Shown: positions 1 through 7,727, counted from the first letter of the stretch. The stretch: 64,000 bases of DNA from Streptomyces sp. SAJ15 (GCF_007595705.1 NZ_NISY01000011.1:124001-188000); one strand, 5' to 3'. The notes: generated by a model not told the origin, from the letters alone. Translations and numbers: made by a program.

Positions 1-804
1 GCGGTGGCCGCGGTCGTCGTCACGATGTACCAACTGCGCCACGTGGCGGTCGAGCGTCGCTTCCCGAGCCATCACCTGGTGCGCACCTTCCTGGTGATCG
101 GCCTCGTCGGGCCGGCCATCTACATGATCTTCCCGGTGGTCGGACCGATCTTCGCCTACGGCACCGGCGCCTTCGGCACCGGTGGCGAACCCTGGGCGAT
201 AGCCAACCTGTGGCCGGACACGCTGCCGACGATCGACACCCCGCAGCCGATGCCGTACGACGAGATCACCCCGCGCAACTGCATGCCCAGCCTGCACACG
301 GCGTGGGCTACCGCGATCTTCATCCACTCCCGCAAGGGCCCACGCGCTCTGCGCTTCGCGGGCACGTTCTGGCTGATCGCCACGCTCGGCGCGACGCTGG
401 GCTTCGGCTACCACTACGGCGTGGATCTCATCGCCGGCGTGGTGTTCACGCTCACGATCGAGGCGGCTCTGCGCTCGATCACCCGCGGCTGGGACCGGTC
501 GGGAATCCAACTGGTCGCCTACGGCACCGCGGTCTTCGCCGCACTCCTGACGTCCTACCGCTATCTGCCGACGCAGATGGCCGACTACCCGTGGCTGTCC
601 GGCCCCCTTCTCCTTCTGGCGATGGCCTCGGTGATCTACGGCTACGTACGGACCGCCAAGAAGTGGGAGCCGAAGGCCGCCGTACCGGCACCGCGGAACG
701 GCGTGGCCCGCGGCGCGAGTGGGTTGCCTCGGGAGACGACCGAGGACCTCTGCCTCACCAAGGCGGCCGGTTCCTCCGAAGGCGCTTCGAACCCGATCGA
801 CTGA
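1..804 (+). CDS. PAP2-fold phosphatase-like membrane protein (5' end missing)
   Basis: This is the C-terminal part of a polytopic membrane protein of the PAP2 superfamily (PAP2_3 / inositol-phosphorylceramide-synthase-like); the start lies before the window. The PAP2 signatures are visible: the S-x-H motif in CMPSLHTAWATA (about 282-317) and the HYG-V-D motif (about 409-426), which carry the catalytic histidines and aspartate of the family. Hydrophobic helices flank both. The protein ends in a charged, proline-containing cytoplasmic-looking tail. It is a tandem duplicate of the next gene, nearly identical through the catalytic half but with a different tail and a short insertion near residue 50 (Gly/Thr-rich). 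The family acts on lipid phosphates in the membrane; the substrate here is unknown. Confidence is high for the family, low for the reaction. Confidence 0.85.
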   Translation, partial: AVAAVVVTMYQLRHVAVERRFPSHHLVRTFLVIGLVGPAIYMIFPVVGPIFAYGTGAFGTGGEPWAIANLWPDTLPTIDTPQPMPYDEITPRNCMPSLHTAWATAIFIHSRKGPRALRFAGTFWLIATLGATLGFGYHYGVDLIAGVVFTLTIEAALRSITRGWDRSGIQLVAYGTAVFAALLTSYRYLPTQMADYPWLSGPLLLLAMASVIYGYVRTAKKWEPKAAVPAPRNGVARGASGLPRETTEDLCLTKAAGSSEGASNPID

Positions 805-857
805 TCACCGGTTCGCGCCTCTTGCGCTGCGCCGCGCGCGGCGGGGCGGGCCGGGGC

Positions 858-907
858 GAGAACCGGGTCCGCCCGGACCGGGGAGAACCGGGTCTACCCG
901 GACCGGG
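858..907. repeat. 25-bp tandem direct repeat, two copies
   Basis: Two adjacent copies of a 25-bp unit beginning GAGAACCGGGTC (858-882 and 883-907) differ at two positions. Each unit is itself partly self-complementary (CCGGGT...CCCGG). It lies in the 260-bp gap between the duplicated PAP2 genes, otherwise empty of genes. It may act as a terminator-like structure for the upstream copy or be a relic of the duplication. Confidence 0.7.
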
Positions 908-1064
908 CTTGGCCGATATCCCGCTCAGGCCGCCCGTTTCGGCTCCGATAGCATGGTCCGACTTTTTGACGATCGCCCTCATCGCCCACCCTTCACCGGA
1001 AAATCATGCCATCTAGCACGATCAGCAGAATATCCGACCAAAATCGAGCAAATCGGCTAAAGCA

Positions 1065-2411
1065 TTGATATCGCGAACAGACCGCAGAACCGCGTTCGCC
1101 GCGTGGCGTCAACCGCGGGCGATCCTGTGGGCCACGGCCGGTGTGGTAGCCCTCGGATTCCTCATCGCGCTGGAGATCGCCGCGCGCCACTACGGCCAGC
1201 AGGGGCCGATCACCAACCAGGCAAAAGAGGTGATATTCACCCCCAAATCAGGGCCGCTGTTGTACGGCAGCATGGCGCTGATGATGGTGGTGCTCACCTG
1301 GCGGGAACGGCTCATCGCGACCGGTGTCGCGGTCGGCATCGACATCGTCTTCTCTCTGGTGCGGTGGGCGGTCGACGCCGAGACGCCCGCCGGCTACGGC
1401 TACCCCTTCGGCAACGGCGCGCTGTGGGTGATGCTGGGCTGTGCGGTCATCGCCGTCACACGCCGCACCGGCCGGGAACGCGCCCTGCTTCTGAAGGGCG
1501 TCGGGCTGGGCCTGCTGCTGGTGGCCGGCCGCAAGACCGGCGACACCTGGCTGCTCATCACGGCGAAGACCCGCCCCACGGTGCTCGACCAGTACGTGGC
1601 GACCGCCGATCACGCGCTGGGCAACCCCTCGTGGCTGGCAGGCCGGATCGTCCAGGCCACCGGCCTGCTCGGCGCCCATCTCCTCCACTGGGTCTACATC
1701 CAGCTCGCGGTGGCCGCGGTCGTCGTCAGCCTGTACCAACTGCGCCACGTGGCGGTCGAGCGCCGCTTCCCGAGCCATCACCTGGTACGCACCTTCCTGG
1801 TGATCGGCCTCCTCGGGCCGGCCATCTACATGATCTTCCCGGTGGTCGGGCCGATCTTCGTCTACGGCTCCGACGGCGGCCAGTGGGCGGTGGCCGACCT
1901 GTGGCCGGACACACCTCCGCCGCTCGACGCGCCGCACCACATGCCCTTCAACGAGGTCACCCCACGCAACTGCATGCCCAGCCTGCACACGGCGTGGGCT
2001 ACCGCGATCTTCATCCACTCCCGCAAGGGCCCACGGATTCTGCGATTCTTCGGCGTGTTCTGGCTGATCACCACGCTCGGCGCGACACTGGGATTCGGCT
2101 ACCACTACGGCGCGGACATCATCGCCGGTGTGGTCTTCACGCTCACGATCGAGGCGGCTCTGCGCTCGCAAGCACGTGGCTGGGATCGGTCGGGAATCCA
2201 GCTGGTCGCTCACGGAGCGACGGTCTTCGTCGCGTTCTTGCTGTCCTATCGCTATATTCCGATGCAGATGGCCGAACTTCCGTGGGTATTCGGACCGCTT
2301 CTCATTCTGGCGATGCTTTCGGTGATCTACGCCTACATGCGGACCACCAAGCGGTGGGAGCCGAAGGCCACACCGGCGCCGCAGCCGGAGCCGCAGCCCG
2401 AACTGGTGTGA
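1065..2411 (+). CDS. PAP2-fold phosphatase-like membrane protein, full-length paralogue
   Basis: A 448-residue polytopic membrane protein, the complete paralogue of the truncated gene at the left edge. About five to six hydrophobic segments precede the catalytic half. The catalytic half holds CMPSLHTAWATA (about residue 302-313) and GFGYHYGADIIAG (about 343-355), the S-x-H and H-Y-x-x-D motifs of PAP2 lipid phosphatases or phosphotransferases. The tail ends in a PQPEP repeat. The start taken is TTG at 1065; the Shine-Dalgarno sequence is weak and a GTG near 1140 is possible, so the N-terminus is uncertain. DNA identity to the upstream copy runs in long blocks, pointing to a recent tandem duplication. 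The substrate is unknown; known relatives hydrolyse lipid phosphates or transfer phospho-headgroups. Confidence 0.85.
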   Translation: MISRTDRRTAFAAWRQPRAILWATAGVVALGFLIALEIAARHYGQQGPITNQAKEVIFTPKSGPLLYGSMALMMVVLTWRERLIATGVAVGIDIVFSLVRWAVDAETPAGYGYPFGNGALWVMLGCAVIAVTRRTGRERALLLKGVGLGLLLVAGRKTGDTWLLITAKTRPTVLDQYVATADHALGNPSWLAGRIVQATGLLGAHLLHWVYIQLAVAAVVVSLYQLRHVAVERRFPSHHLVRTFLVIGLLGPAIYMIFPVVGPIFVYGSDGGQWAVADLWPDTPPPLDAPHHMPFNEVTPRNCMPSLHTAWATAIFIHSRKGPRILRFFGVFWLITTLGATLGFGYHYGADIIAGVVFTLTIEAALRSQARGWDRSGIQLVAHGATVFVAFLLSYRYIPMQMAELPWVFGPLLILAMLSVIYAYMRTTKRWEPKATPAPQPEPQPELV

Positions 2412-2533
2412 ATCGTGTCGCGTCGGGTGGCGGGCTGAGCGCATCCCGAATGCGACCCTCGGCGGGTTCGTGCCCGGTGCCCGACTGACGGCAGGTGGCC
2501 GGCCGGACCCGCCGCTCACTACGTCATGTAAAA

Positions 2534-2568
2534 GGAGGCTCAGGCACCCATCTGGTGCCCGAGCCTCC
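2534..2568 (-). terminator. Rho-independent terminator of the graspetide operon
   Basis: A 15-bp stem (one G-U-type mismatch) with a CATCT loop lies between the convergent PAP2 gene and tgmC. Read on the minus strand the second arm is followed directly by TTTT, the canonical arrangement for terminating the tgmA-B-C transcript. It may also stop the plus-strand PAP2 transcript. Confidence 0.85.
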
Positions 2569-2607
2569 CCGAATCTCAGCCGCTACCGGTCACCGGCCTC
2601 TAGGCAC

Positions 2608-3774
2608 CTAGCTGAGGTGGTGTTCCCATCGCAGTGCCGGGTTGTCGCCGATCCAATACGTATGGGTCCTGGCAGTGATGTGGAGCTTCACGGCGGTGAT
2701 GTCGGGACTTCCCTCACCCTGCCAAGCGGTGAGAGCCTGCTCGATGTCGTCCCACAGGGCCACGGGCCCACCCTGGCGGACGGTCCAACCGTCTCCGTCA
2801 GCGATGAATTCGGCAAAGGACTCGCGCTGCGGGTCGAAGAGGTACAAGAGCCGTGTGCCGTCGCCGCGGACGGCGCGGACGAACTGAGCGCCGGGTGCGG
2901 CAAGCTGAGCGAGGAAGGCAGGCATCCACTCCTCAAGCATGAGGGGAGATACCTTTGAGCTTCGCTCACTGTCTGCGTATGCAGTGCGGGCGGAGAGGTC
3001 GCCGGCCAGTGGGGCCATAGCTTGAGAACGAGCGTGCATAAAGGAGGAGCGGCCAACGATCCCGCCTTCGGCGGTGCCGTCGTCGCCAACGGTGACCTTC
3101 GCAAGGCCGGTGCCATAGGGCCATGCGCCGATTGTGGAGAGCACGACCCCACCAGGTTTGGTCTGACGGATCCAGGTGTGAGGAATCCGGCGGACGGCAC
3201 AGGTAGCGATCACCCGGTCATACGGAGCGCGGCGCGGATGGCCAAGGAGCCCGTCTCCCGTCACCGTCCACGTCGAGAAACCGGCCGCTTCCAGCGCGGC
3301 ATCCGCGCGGGCCGCCACATCCTGGTCGACTTCAACCGTCGTCACGTTGTCTTCGCCTAGGCGGTGGCACATCAGGGCCGAGGAATAGCCGGTACCCGTG
3401 CCGATCTCCAGCACCTGATGCCCGTCTTCCAAATCCAGTTCCTCGATCATGCCGACCACCATGACCGGGGTGGTTGAGCTCGACGTTGGTACACCGGTCA
3501 CGAGGTCGGCGGCCCGGTCCGCCGTAAGGTGTCCGTCGAGCTGAGTGGTCAGAGACTGATCGCTGTAGGCGATCGTCGCCCACTCCGCCCGGTCTGCCCC
3601 GGCCGCTGTCACCGGCCGCCAGCGCCCGCCGTCCATGGGAAGAAAGACGCCAGGTTCTAGGAACAGCTCACGCGCCACGGACTCGACCGCGGTCCGCCAC
3701 TTGGGTGACTTGAGGACGCCAGCCGTCTCCAGCCGATCAGCGAGGGCAGATCGTTCGGACGCGGTATCGGTCAT
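2608..3774 (-). CDS. tgmC: PIMT-like methyltransferase of ATP-grasp RiPP maturation
   Basis: A 388-residue protein related to protein-L-isoaspartate O-methyltransferase. The PIMT substrate-loop motif TSSSTTPVMV (about 97-106) precedes SAM-binding motif I, VLEIGTGTGY (121-130), and a later GGVVLSTIGAW segment. The C-terminal extension of roughly 150 residues is typical of methyltransferases in ATP-grasp peptide systems. ATG at 3774 overlaps the tgmB stop (ATGA), so the two are translationally coupled. In characterised relatives of this arrangement (the fuscimiditide pathway) the PIMT homologue methylates an Asp of the cyclised peptide, which then collapses to an aspartimide. That role is inferred here from family and context. 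The gene is the last of the operon and is followed by a strong terminator. Confidence 0.9.
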   Translation of the reverse strand: MTDTASERSALADRLETAGVLKSPKWRTAVESVARELFLEPGVFLPMDGGRWRPVTAAGADRAEWATIAYSDQSLTTQLDGHLTADRAADLVTGVPTSSSTTPVMVVGMIEELDLEDGHQVLEIGTGTGYSSALMCHRLGEDNVTTVEVDQDVAARADAALEAAGFSTWTVTGDGLLGHPRRAPYDRVIATCAVRRIPHTWIRQTKPGGVVLSTIGAWPYGTGLAKVTVGDDGTAEGGIVGRSSFMHARSQAMAPLAGDLSARTAYADSERSSKVSPLMLEEWMPAFLAQLAAPGAQFVRAVRGDGTRLLYLFDPQRESFAEFIADGDGWTVRQGGPVALWDDIEQALTAWQGEGSPDITAVKLHITARTHTYWIGDNPALRWEHHLS

Positions 3775-4736
3775 GAGTTGTCTCCTTGTAGGAGGTCAGC
3801 GAATGCAGCGGACATCTCCAGTCCGGTCTTGTCCTCCAGCCACCCCCACTGGCCGTTGGGGTTCAGCTCCAGCCACCAGTAGTCGCCCGCCCGATCCACG
3901 GCAAGGTCGAAGCTTCCGGAGACCAATCCGAGGTGGTCCAGGAAGCCGAGGAGCGCCTTGTTCACGTTGTCGGGCAGGTCTACCACGGTGTAGGAGAGGG
4001 CGGAGTAGTCCTTGCGCCAGTCCAACAGGTCGGAGTCGATCCTTACGGCGAACGCTCGCCGGCCGACCACCAGCACTCGTACGTCTGCGGCCTTATCCAC
4101 GCGGACCTGAAAGAGGTGCGGTGCCACGCGCACACTGTCATCAATCTCGTCGGCGGTGACCGGCTCCGCCCACCCGGTCACCGGGACTCCGTCTCGCTCG
4201 TACGGGGTCCACCGCAGCGTCTTGTAGATCACCTGACCGTGGGCAGTGATGAACTCCCGCGCTGCGACAGGATCGTTGGTGACGAGTGTTGGTGGCACCG
4301 CGAGGCCGAGCCGCTGCGCGAGGGCGAGTTGAGTGGGCTTGTAGTCGGCGGCGGTGATGCGAAGGGGGTGGTTGACCCACAGCGGCCCCTCAAGGGCATA
4401 GAGAGTGCCTCCGAGCCCATAGCGGACCTGCGCCGCAGCGAACCGCGCATCGTCCTCGGCTAAGTGCTGGAACGTGGGCCAGACGGGGCGGCGCCAGTAC
4501 ACCGCCCGCACCTGGGCCAAGTCGGCAGTTCTCGACACGGTACGCACCTGCCCGACCACTGGGGCCGGGCAGGTACCAAACCGAGCCGAGACCGTCAGGC
4601 CGCCCTCCCCGATGTCGGCAGGGTTGAACCTGACTACTGGAACGTGGCGCCGGTTGAGTTCGGTGATCACCATGTCAGCAGTGAAGTCATCCGCCTCGGT
4701 AGCCACCAGGACTGGCCTGTGCTCGGTCACGGGCAT
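3771..4736 (-). CDS. tgmB: ATP-grasp ribosomal peptide maturase
   Basis: A 321-residue ATP-grasp ligase of the SAV_5884/TgmB type. The N-terminal pre-ATP-grasp domain (about 1-110) is followed by the ATP-grasp fold; the metal/ATP-binding segment ELNPNGQWGWLE lies near residues 290-301. The enzyme is expected to phosphorylate Asp/Glu side chains of the precursor tail and close omega-ester bonds with Thr/Ser, giving a macrocyclic graspetide. Start ATG overlaps the tgmA stop (TGATG) and the stop overlaps the tgmC start, so all three are coupled. Leu92 is encoded by TTA (4461-4463), a codon read in Streptomyces by the developmental bldA tRNA, so translation is probably restricted to late growth. 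Codon choice is less GC-biased than in the core genes around it. Confidence 0.93.
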   Translation of the reverse strand: MPVTEHRPVLVATEADDFTADMVITELNRRHVPVVRFNPADIGEGGLTVSARFGTCPAPVVGQVRTVSRTADLAQVRAVYWRRPVWPTFQHLAEDDARFAAAQVRYGLGGTLYALEGPLWVNHPLRITAADYKPTQLALAQRLGLAVPPTLVTNDPVAAREFITAHGQVIYKTLRWTPYERDGVPVTGWAEPVTADEIDDSVRVAPHLFQVRVDKAADVRVLVVGRRAFAVRIDSDLLDWRKDYSALSYTVVDLPDNVNKALLGFLDHLGLVSGSFDLAVDRAGDYWWLELNPNGQWGWLEDKTGLEMSAAFADLLQGDNS

Positions 4737-4996
4737 CAGTCCTGCTGACTGTCCTGATCGTGGCCCTGGTCCGGCTGAGAGTCCAGGTTCGTGGTCGTGG
4801 GGGTCTCCGTGCCGGCGCTGGTGCCGTGCTTGCCCATCTCAATTACCTGGCCGCCGCGGTCGCGGAACACGCCAAGCTGCGTGTCCGGGTCAACCTCGAC
4901 TGTGGCGTGCGGCCGGCAAACCGTGGTGGGGTACGGCGCAAGTCGGCTAGCCCCCCACGGTCGGGTGGCGGTGAGCCCAGTAGCAGTGGTGATCAC
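4736..4996 (-). CDS. tgmA: Graspetide precursor peptide
   Basis: An 86-residue precursor. The conserved leader motif RPWGASRLAPYPTT (12-25) and the following VEVDPDTQ segment match the putative ATP-grasp-target RiPP family (TgmA). The C-terminal 30 residues are free of hydrophobic stretches and hold seven Thr/Ser between 59 and 69 (T59, S60, T63, T65, T67-69) followed by Asp at 72, 76, 80, 82 and 86, with Glu at 64. This hydroxyl-then-acid layout is what omega-ester formation needs. The GTG start at 4996 has a good GGAG Shine-Dalgarno about 8 nt upstream. It is first in the operon, so it has its own promoter in the region upstream. Which residues are linked cannot be told from sequence. Asp-Ser or Asp-Gln sites are candidate aspartimides. 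Confidence 0.92.
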   Translation of the reverse strand: MITTATGLTATRPWGASRLAPYPTTVCRPHATVEVDPDTQLGVFRDRGGQVIEMGKHGTSAGTETPTTTNLDSQPDQGHDQDSQQD

Positions 4997-5254
4997 AGTT
5001 GACTCCTCAGGATGAGTTCTGCGGATCTGGGTGCCTGCACTACGAGCCGAGTGGCTCGGTTATACCTCGCCTCCCTTCCTTCATGAGACGTGAACTGGTC
5101 GATCCCTTGCTAACCCGCCCGGCGGACACGCTCCCCAGCGAGTATCCGCCGGGCGGGGGACTGGTGCGGATGGGCAGGGCGACCGGCTGTGATGGGCTGG
5201 TCTTCATGTCGGTCGCTCCTCCCCAACTCGCCAACTGGACAGGTGGTGTGAGGT

Positions 5255-5309
5255 CCCGCCCCTACCGGTGTCGCCTTCGGGGGATTGACTGGCACACGGT
5301 AGGGGCGGG
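5255..5309. repeat. Perfect 13-bp inverted repeat with 29-nt loop
   Basis: Arms CCCGCCCCTACCG (5255-5267) and its exact complement (5297-5309) enclose a 29-nt loop. It lies between tgmA and the downstream end of the 212-residue gene, next to a second perfect hairpin. It has no T-tract. It could be a transcription barrier or attenuator in front of tgmA. Confidence 0.75.
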
Positions 5310-5317
5310 CGCGGGAC

Positions 5318-5356
5318 CTGGTCCCCGCTGAGGTAACCGAGAACAGCGGGGACCAG
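5318..5356 (-). terminator. Perfect 13-bp hairpin directly after the 212-residue gene
   Basis: Arms CTGGTCCCCGCTG (5318-5330) and CAGCGGGGACCAG (5344-5356) are exact complements with a 13-nt loop. The stem begins 8 nt beyond the TAG stop of the minus-strand gene ending at 5364, the expected place for its terminator. There is no T-run, as is common in Streptomyces. Confidence 0.8.
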
Positions 5357-5363
5357 GAGTCTT

Positions 5364-6002
5364 CTACGGCCCGAAGATCGAAGCAGGTGGAGACGCCAGG
5401 GCAGCCATGTTCAGCCCACCGCGGTGCCCGTTCTGCCCTTCCTCCACGATCGACTGTTCCAAGGGCCTCGCCGACATTGGAGCACTGCGCGGATAGTCCG
5501 GAGGAGTTGGCCGGAGCGCCGGTGTGGGCCGCGGCGGGGCCTCAACGGGCCACTCCTCTTTCGTGGGCTGACGGAAGCCGGCGGTGTCCCAGGACGTGCC
5601 CTTGCCATTCGGCGGATACAGCGTCACCCGAGCACGTTGCGGACCCGTCCAACCCATCATCAGCCCCACCTTGCCGGTCACCGTGTCCATCACCGGATCA
5701 CCGACCATGGGCATGGGGGTGATCGGCGCCGAACGGGAGTCTCGGCTCTCAGCCACGTTGATGGCCATGAGCAGCCCCTCAACGAGCCGTTCAGCGAGGA
5801 ACCGCAGTTCTTCCACGGTCGCCTTCGGCTGCTTGATCAAGTGACGGGCGTGCCCCAGAAGCTGGCTGCACATGAACACGCTCTCGTCTTCCGCTGCGCT
5901 GTCGATCGCGTCGGTTATGCGGCTGAGTAGGCCGTCCGGGTCGTCGGTAATCACAATGCCCGTACGGCCGTGTTCGTCGGGGGGAAGCTGTCGGAGAGTC
6001 AC
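5364..6002 (-). CDS. Hypothetical protein, 212 residues, graspetide locus
   Basis: Not recognised. The start is set at GTG 6002, which overlaps the stop of the upstream gene (GTGA) and has GGAGGT just ahead; earlier in-frame starts are less likely. The N-terminal half (about 1-85) looks alpha-helical and soluble. A middle segment with MPMVGDPVMDTVTGKVG reads like a small beta-rich, SH3-like module. The C-terminal 80 residues are Pro/Arg/Ser-rich and probably disordered. There is no signal peptide or membrane segment. Co-direction with tgmABC and coupling to the 87-residue gene suggest a two-gene operon of the same locus, but a perfect hairpin separates it from tgmA, so it is probably a separate transcript. 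Function unknown. Confidence 0.75.
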   Translation of the reverse strand: MTLRQLPPDEHGRTGIVITDDPDGLLSRITDAIDSAAEDESVFMCSQLLGHARHLIKQPKATVEELRFLAERLVEGLLMAINVAESRDSRSAPITPMPMVGDPVMDTVTGKVGLMMGWTGPQRARVTLYPPNGKGTSWDTAGFRQPTKEEWPVEAPPRPTPALRPTPPDYPRSAPMSARPLEQSIVEEGQNGHRGGLNMAALASPPASIFGP

Positions 6003-6262
6003 CACGACACCTCCGTGGACTGGCAGCCCGCGCACTCGTTGACCCCGAGCCTGCCCCGGCCGTCCACGTGCTCACTGGACAGCACGTAGGCGCGGGCCAA
6101 GGCAACGTCCGCTCCCTTGACCTTCAACGGCCGCCACACCACGCGCGGCAAGGCGGCCGCACTGGCCGGAGCCTGGGCGACCGGGGCGGGACCGCGCCGT
6201 CGCACCGATGTGCGCAGCCTCCCCAGCACCGATTCGAAGATCAGCACGGTACGTTTGTTCAC
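5999..6262 (-). CDS. Hypothetical small protein, 87 residues
   Basis: Not recognised. The GTG start at 6262 has GGGAG about 9 nt upstream; a longer reading frame to 6430 lacks such a signal. The peptide is strongly basic in its first half (RLRTSVRRRG), followed by an Ala/Pro stretch, and ends with two cysteines in ECAGCQ, a possible metal-binding or redox pair. It overlaps the 212-residue gene by the GTGA arrangement, so both should be co-translated. It is divergent from the HTH/DUF397 pair, which makes that HTH protein a candidate regulator through the shared 283-bp intergenic region. Confidence that it is a real gene is moderate. Confidence 0.6.
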   Translation of the reverse strand: MNKRTVLIFESVLGRLRTSVRRRGPAPVAQAPASAAALPRVVWRPLKVKGADVALARAYVLSSEHVDGRGRLGVNECAGCQSTEVSW

Positions 6263-6545
6263 GTCATCAACTCCCAAGCGGTTGGTGGCCACGCCCCCGG
6301 ACGTTCGCCCGTCGCGGGGGTCTTTACGTATGTGGCCTGAGCTGCGGACGCCCCACCTTGGCCTAAACCTGCCGCCGCCCCTCGTGTGGAGCACCACAGG
6401 ATGGGCATCACGACACCGAGAATCGAACATGGCGTCAGCTTCGGTTACGGCCTGGGATGTTCCGATGACTAGTATCTGCCCGTAGCTCTACGCTCGACCC
6501 CGCCAGGGACTTGATGGATCACAGAGTCAAATGGGGGATACAAAC

Positions 6546-7394
6546 ATGCCAGCCCCGAAACCGCTTGACCCACACCAGTCCCGCGCGGCCGAGCTCGGAG
6601 CAGCTATCCGCAAGTATCGGACTGCGAAGAGGTGGACTCAGGCCGAGCTCGGCAAAGCGGTGGCGTTATCGAACACGGCCATCTCAAAGTTCGAAAGCGC
6701 CGTCAACATCCCCTGCCGTGACACCGCTCGACGCATAGACGACGCCCTTGGCGCGAACGGACATGTTCGCAGGCTCCGAGACCACCTCGATGACAACCCT
6801 GACGCAAAGTGGGTCCAGAAGTTCCTTCACGAGCACCTGAACGCTGCGGAGACCCGGCAAATCAGCGGGTTCACGCCCCTTCTGCTTGAGACAGAGGAAC
6901 ACACTCGGCTCGCACTCCAGGCAGGACTACCGCTGTACGGCGGAAACCTAGATGACAAGGTCATCTATCGAGCGAAGTTGCGCCAGGCCCTGCTTCGCCC
7001 CAATCCTCCAATGTTCCGCGTGGTGCTGGAAGAAGCTGCGTTACACATTGCAACTGGCAGTAAAAGGGTCATGCGGGACCAGTTGCTCCACCTGATCGAG
7101 CGTTCACGTGAACCGAACGTCGACCTTAGGGTGTTGCCGTTCGAAGGTCACGGCGTCTTCAACGAGGTCGGCGACGTGACCATCTGGGATCGACCGAACA
7201 GGCCCCCCGTAGCATTCCGACCATCCGGGCGTTCTGGAAAATTCATCACGAAGCGGGAAGCTGTTGCGGATCTCGTGGGCCTCTATGATCACCTCTACCG
7301 CATAGCGCTAGACCAAGAGGCATCAAGAACCCTTATCCAGAAGGCTGCTGAGGAGTTGTACCCGTGCGCACGACCCGAATCGACCTGTCCATAG
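6546..7394 (+). CDS. HTH (XRE-type) regulator with DUF5753-like sensor region
   Basis: A 282-residue DNA-binding protein. Residues about 15-70 form an XRE helix-turn-helix (TQAELGKAVALSNTAISKFE). The remainder, beginning around TEEHTRLALQAGLP and extending to the end, is the DUF5753/Scr1-like domain found in Streptomyces WhiJ/AbaA-type regulators. ATG 6546 is preferred over 6531 because GGGGGA lies 7 nt ahead. Two leucines, residue 41 (6666-6668, inside the HTH) and residue 166 (7041-7043), are TTA codons, so synthesis should depend on bldA tRNA. The downstream DUF397 gene overlaps it by 31 bp. By precedent such pairs control development or secondary metabolism; regulation of the adjacent graspetide locus is an inference from position. 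Confidence 0.9.
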   Translation: MPAPKPLDPHQSRAAELGAAIRKYRTAKRWTQAELGKAVALSNTAISKFESAVNIPCRDTARRIDDALGANGHVRRLRDHLDDNPDAKWVQKFLHEHLNAAETRQISGFTPLLLETEEHTRLALQAGLPLYGGNLDDKVIYRAKLRQALLRPNPPMFRVVLEEAALHIATGSKRVMRDQLLHLIERSREPNVDLRVLPFEGHGVFNEVGDVTIWDRPNRPPVAFRPSGRSGKFITKREAVADLVGLYDHLYRIALDQEASRTLIQKAAEELYPCARPESTCP

Positions 7395-7570
7395 CTGACT
7401 GGCGCAAGAGCACCTACAGCACGGGAGGGAATGGCTGCATTGAGATCACTGAGCAGTTTCCCGGCGTCGTGCCTGTCCGTGACAGCAAGAACCCCGAGGG
7501 CCCTGCCCTGGTCTTCTCCTCCGACGGCTGGTCGTCCTTCGTCGACGCTGTGAAGCGCGGCGAGCTCTAG
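7364..7570 (+). CDS. DUF397 small protein
   Basis: A 68-residue protein of the DUF397 family. The family pattern W-x-KS-x-YS...GG-x-CIE is seen as WRKSTYSTGGNGCIEI (13-28), followed by VPVRDSKNPEGPALVF (35-50) and a W-S-x-F motif near the C-terminus. The GTG start at 7364 has GAGGAG 9 nt upstream and overlaps the end of the HTH gene, so the two are translationally coupled. DUF397 proteins typically accompany WhiJ-like HTH regulators in streptomycetes and are thought to modulate them; direct function is unproven. Confidence 0.9.
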   Translation: MRTTRIDLSIADWRKSTYSTGGNGCIEITEQFPGVVPVRDSKNPEGPALVFSSDGWSSFVDAVKRGEL

Positions 7571-7727
7571 ACACCTGACCGAGCCTGAACGCGTCAAGTT
7601 AGGGCACTGACCTGGACCGGCTCAGCGGCCCAGGCACCGCCACAGGATCGCCACACAGCACCGAGAAACACCCGGAAACGGTCACAAAGAGTGAGCAGTG
7701 ATTACTCGGCTCCAGGGAGATGAAAGT

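Larger units (their letters stand above)
4997..5363. other. Gene-free region upstream of tgmA
   Basis: No convincing gene in about 370 bp. On the minus strand it should hold the tgmA promoter. A TATAAC-like hexamer is present near 5060-5068, and a short inverted repeat (CGAGCC-N4-GGCTCG) sits beside it at about 5045-5060, but no clear -35 partner was found. The left half toward 5363 carries two perfect 13-bp hairpins, listed separately. Confidence 0.6.

Noticed and set aside
3640..3665. GGTTCTAGGAAC as a KstR-like box inside tgmC
   Set aside because: The spacing and half-site orientation do not fit T-N2-AAC-N2-GTT-N2-A, and it lies within coding sequence.
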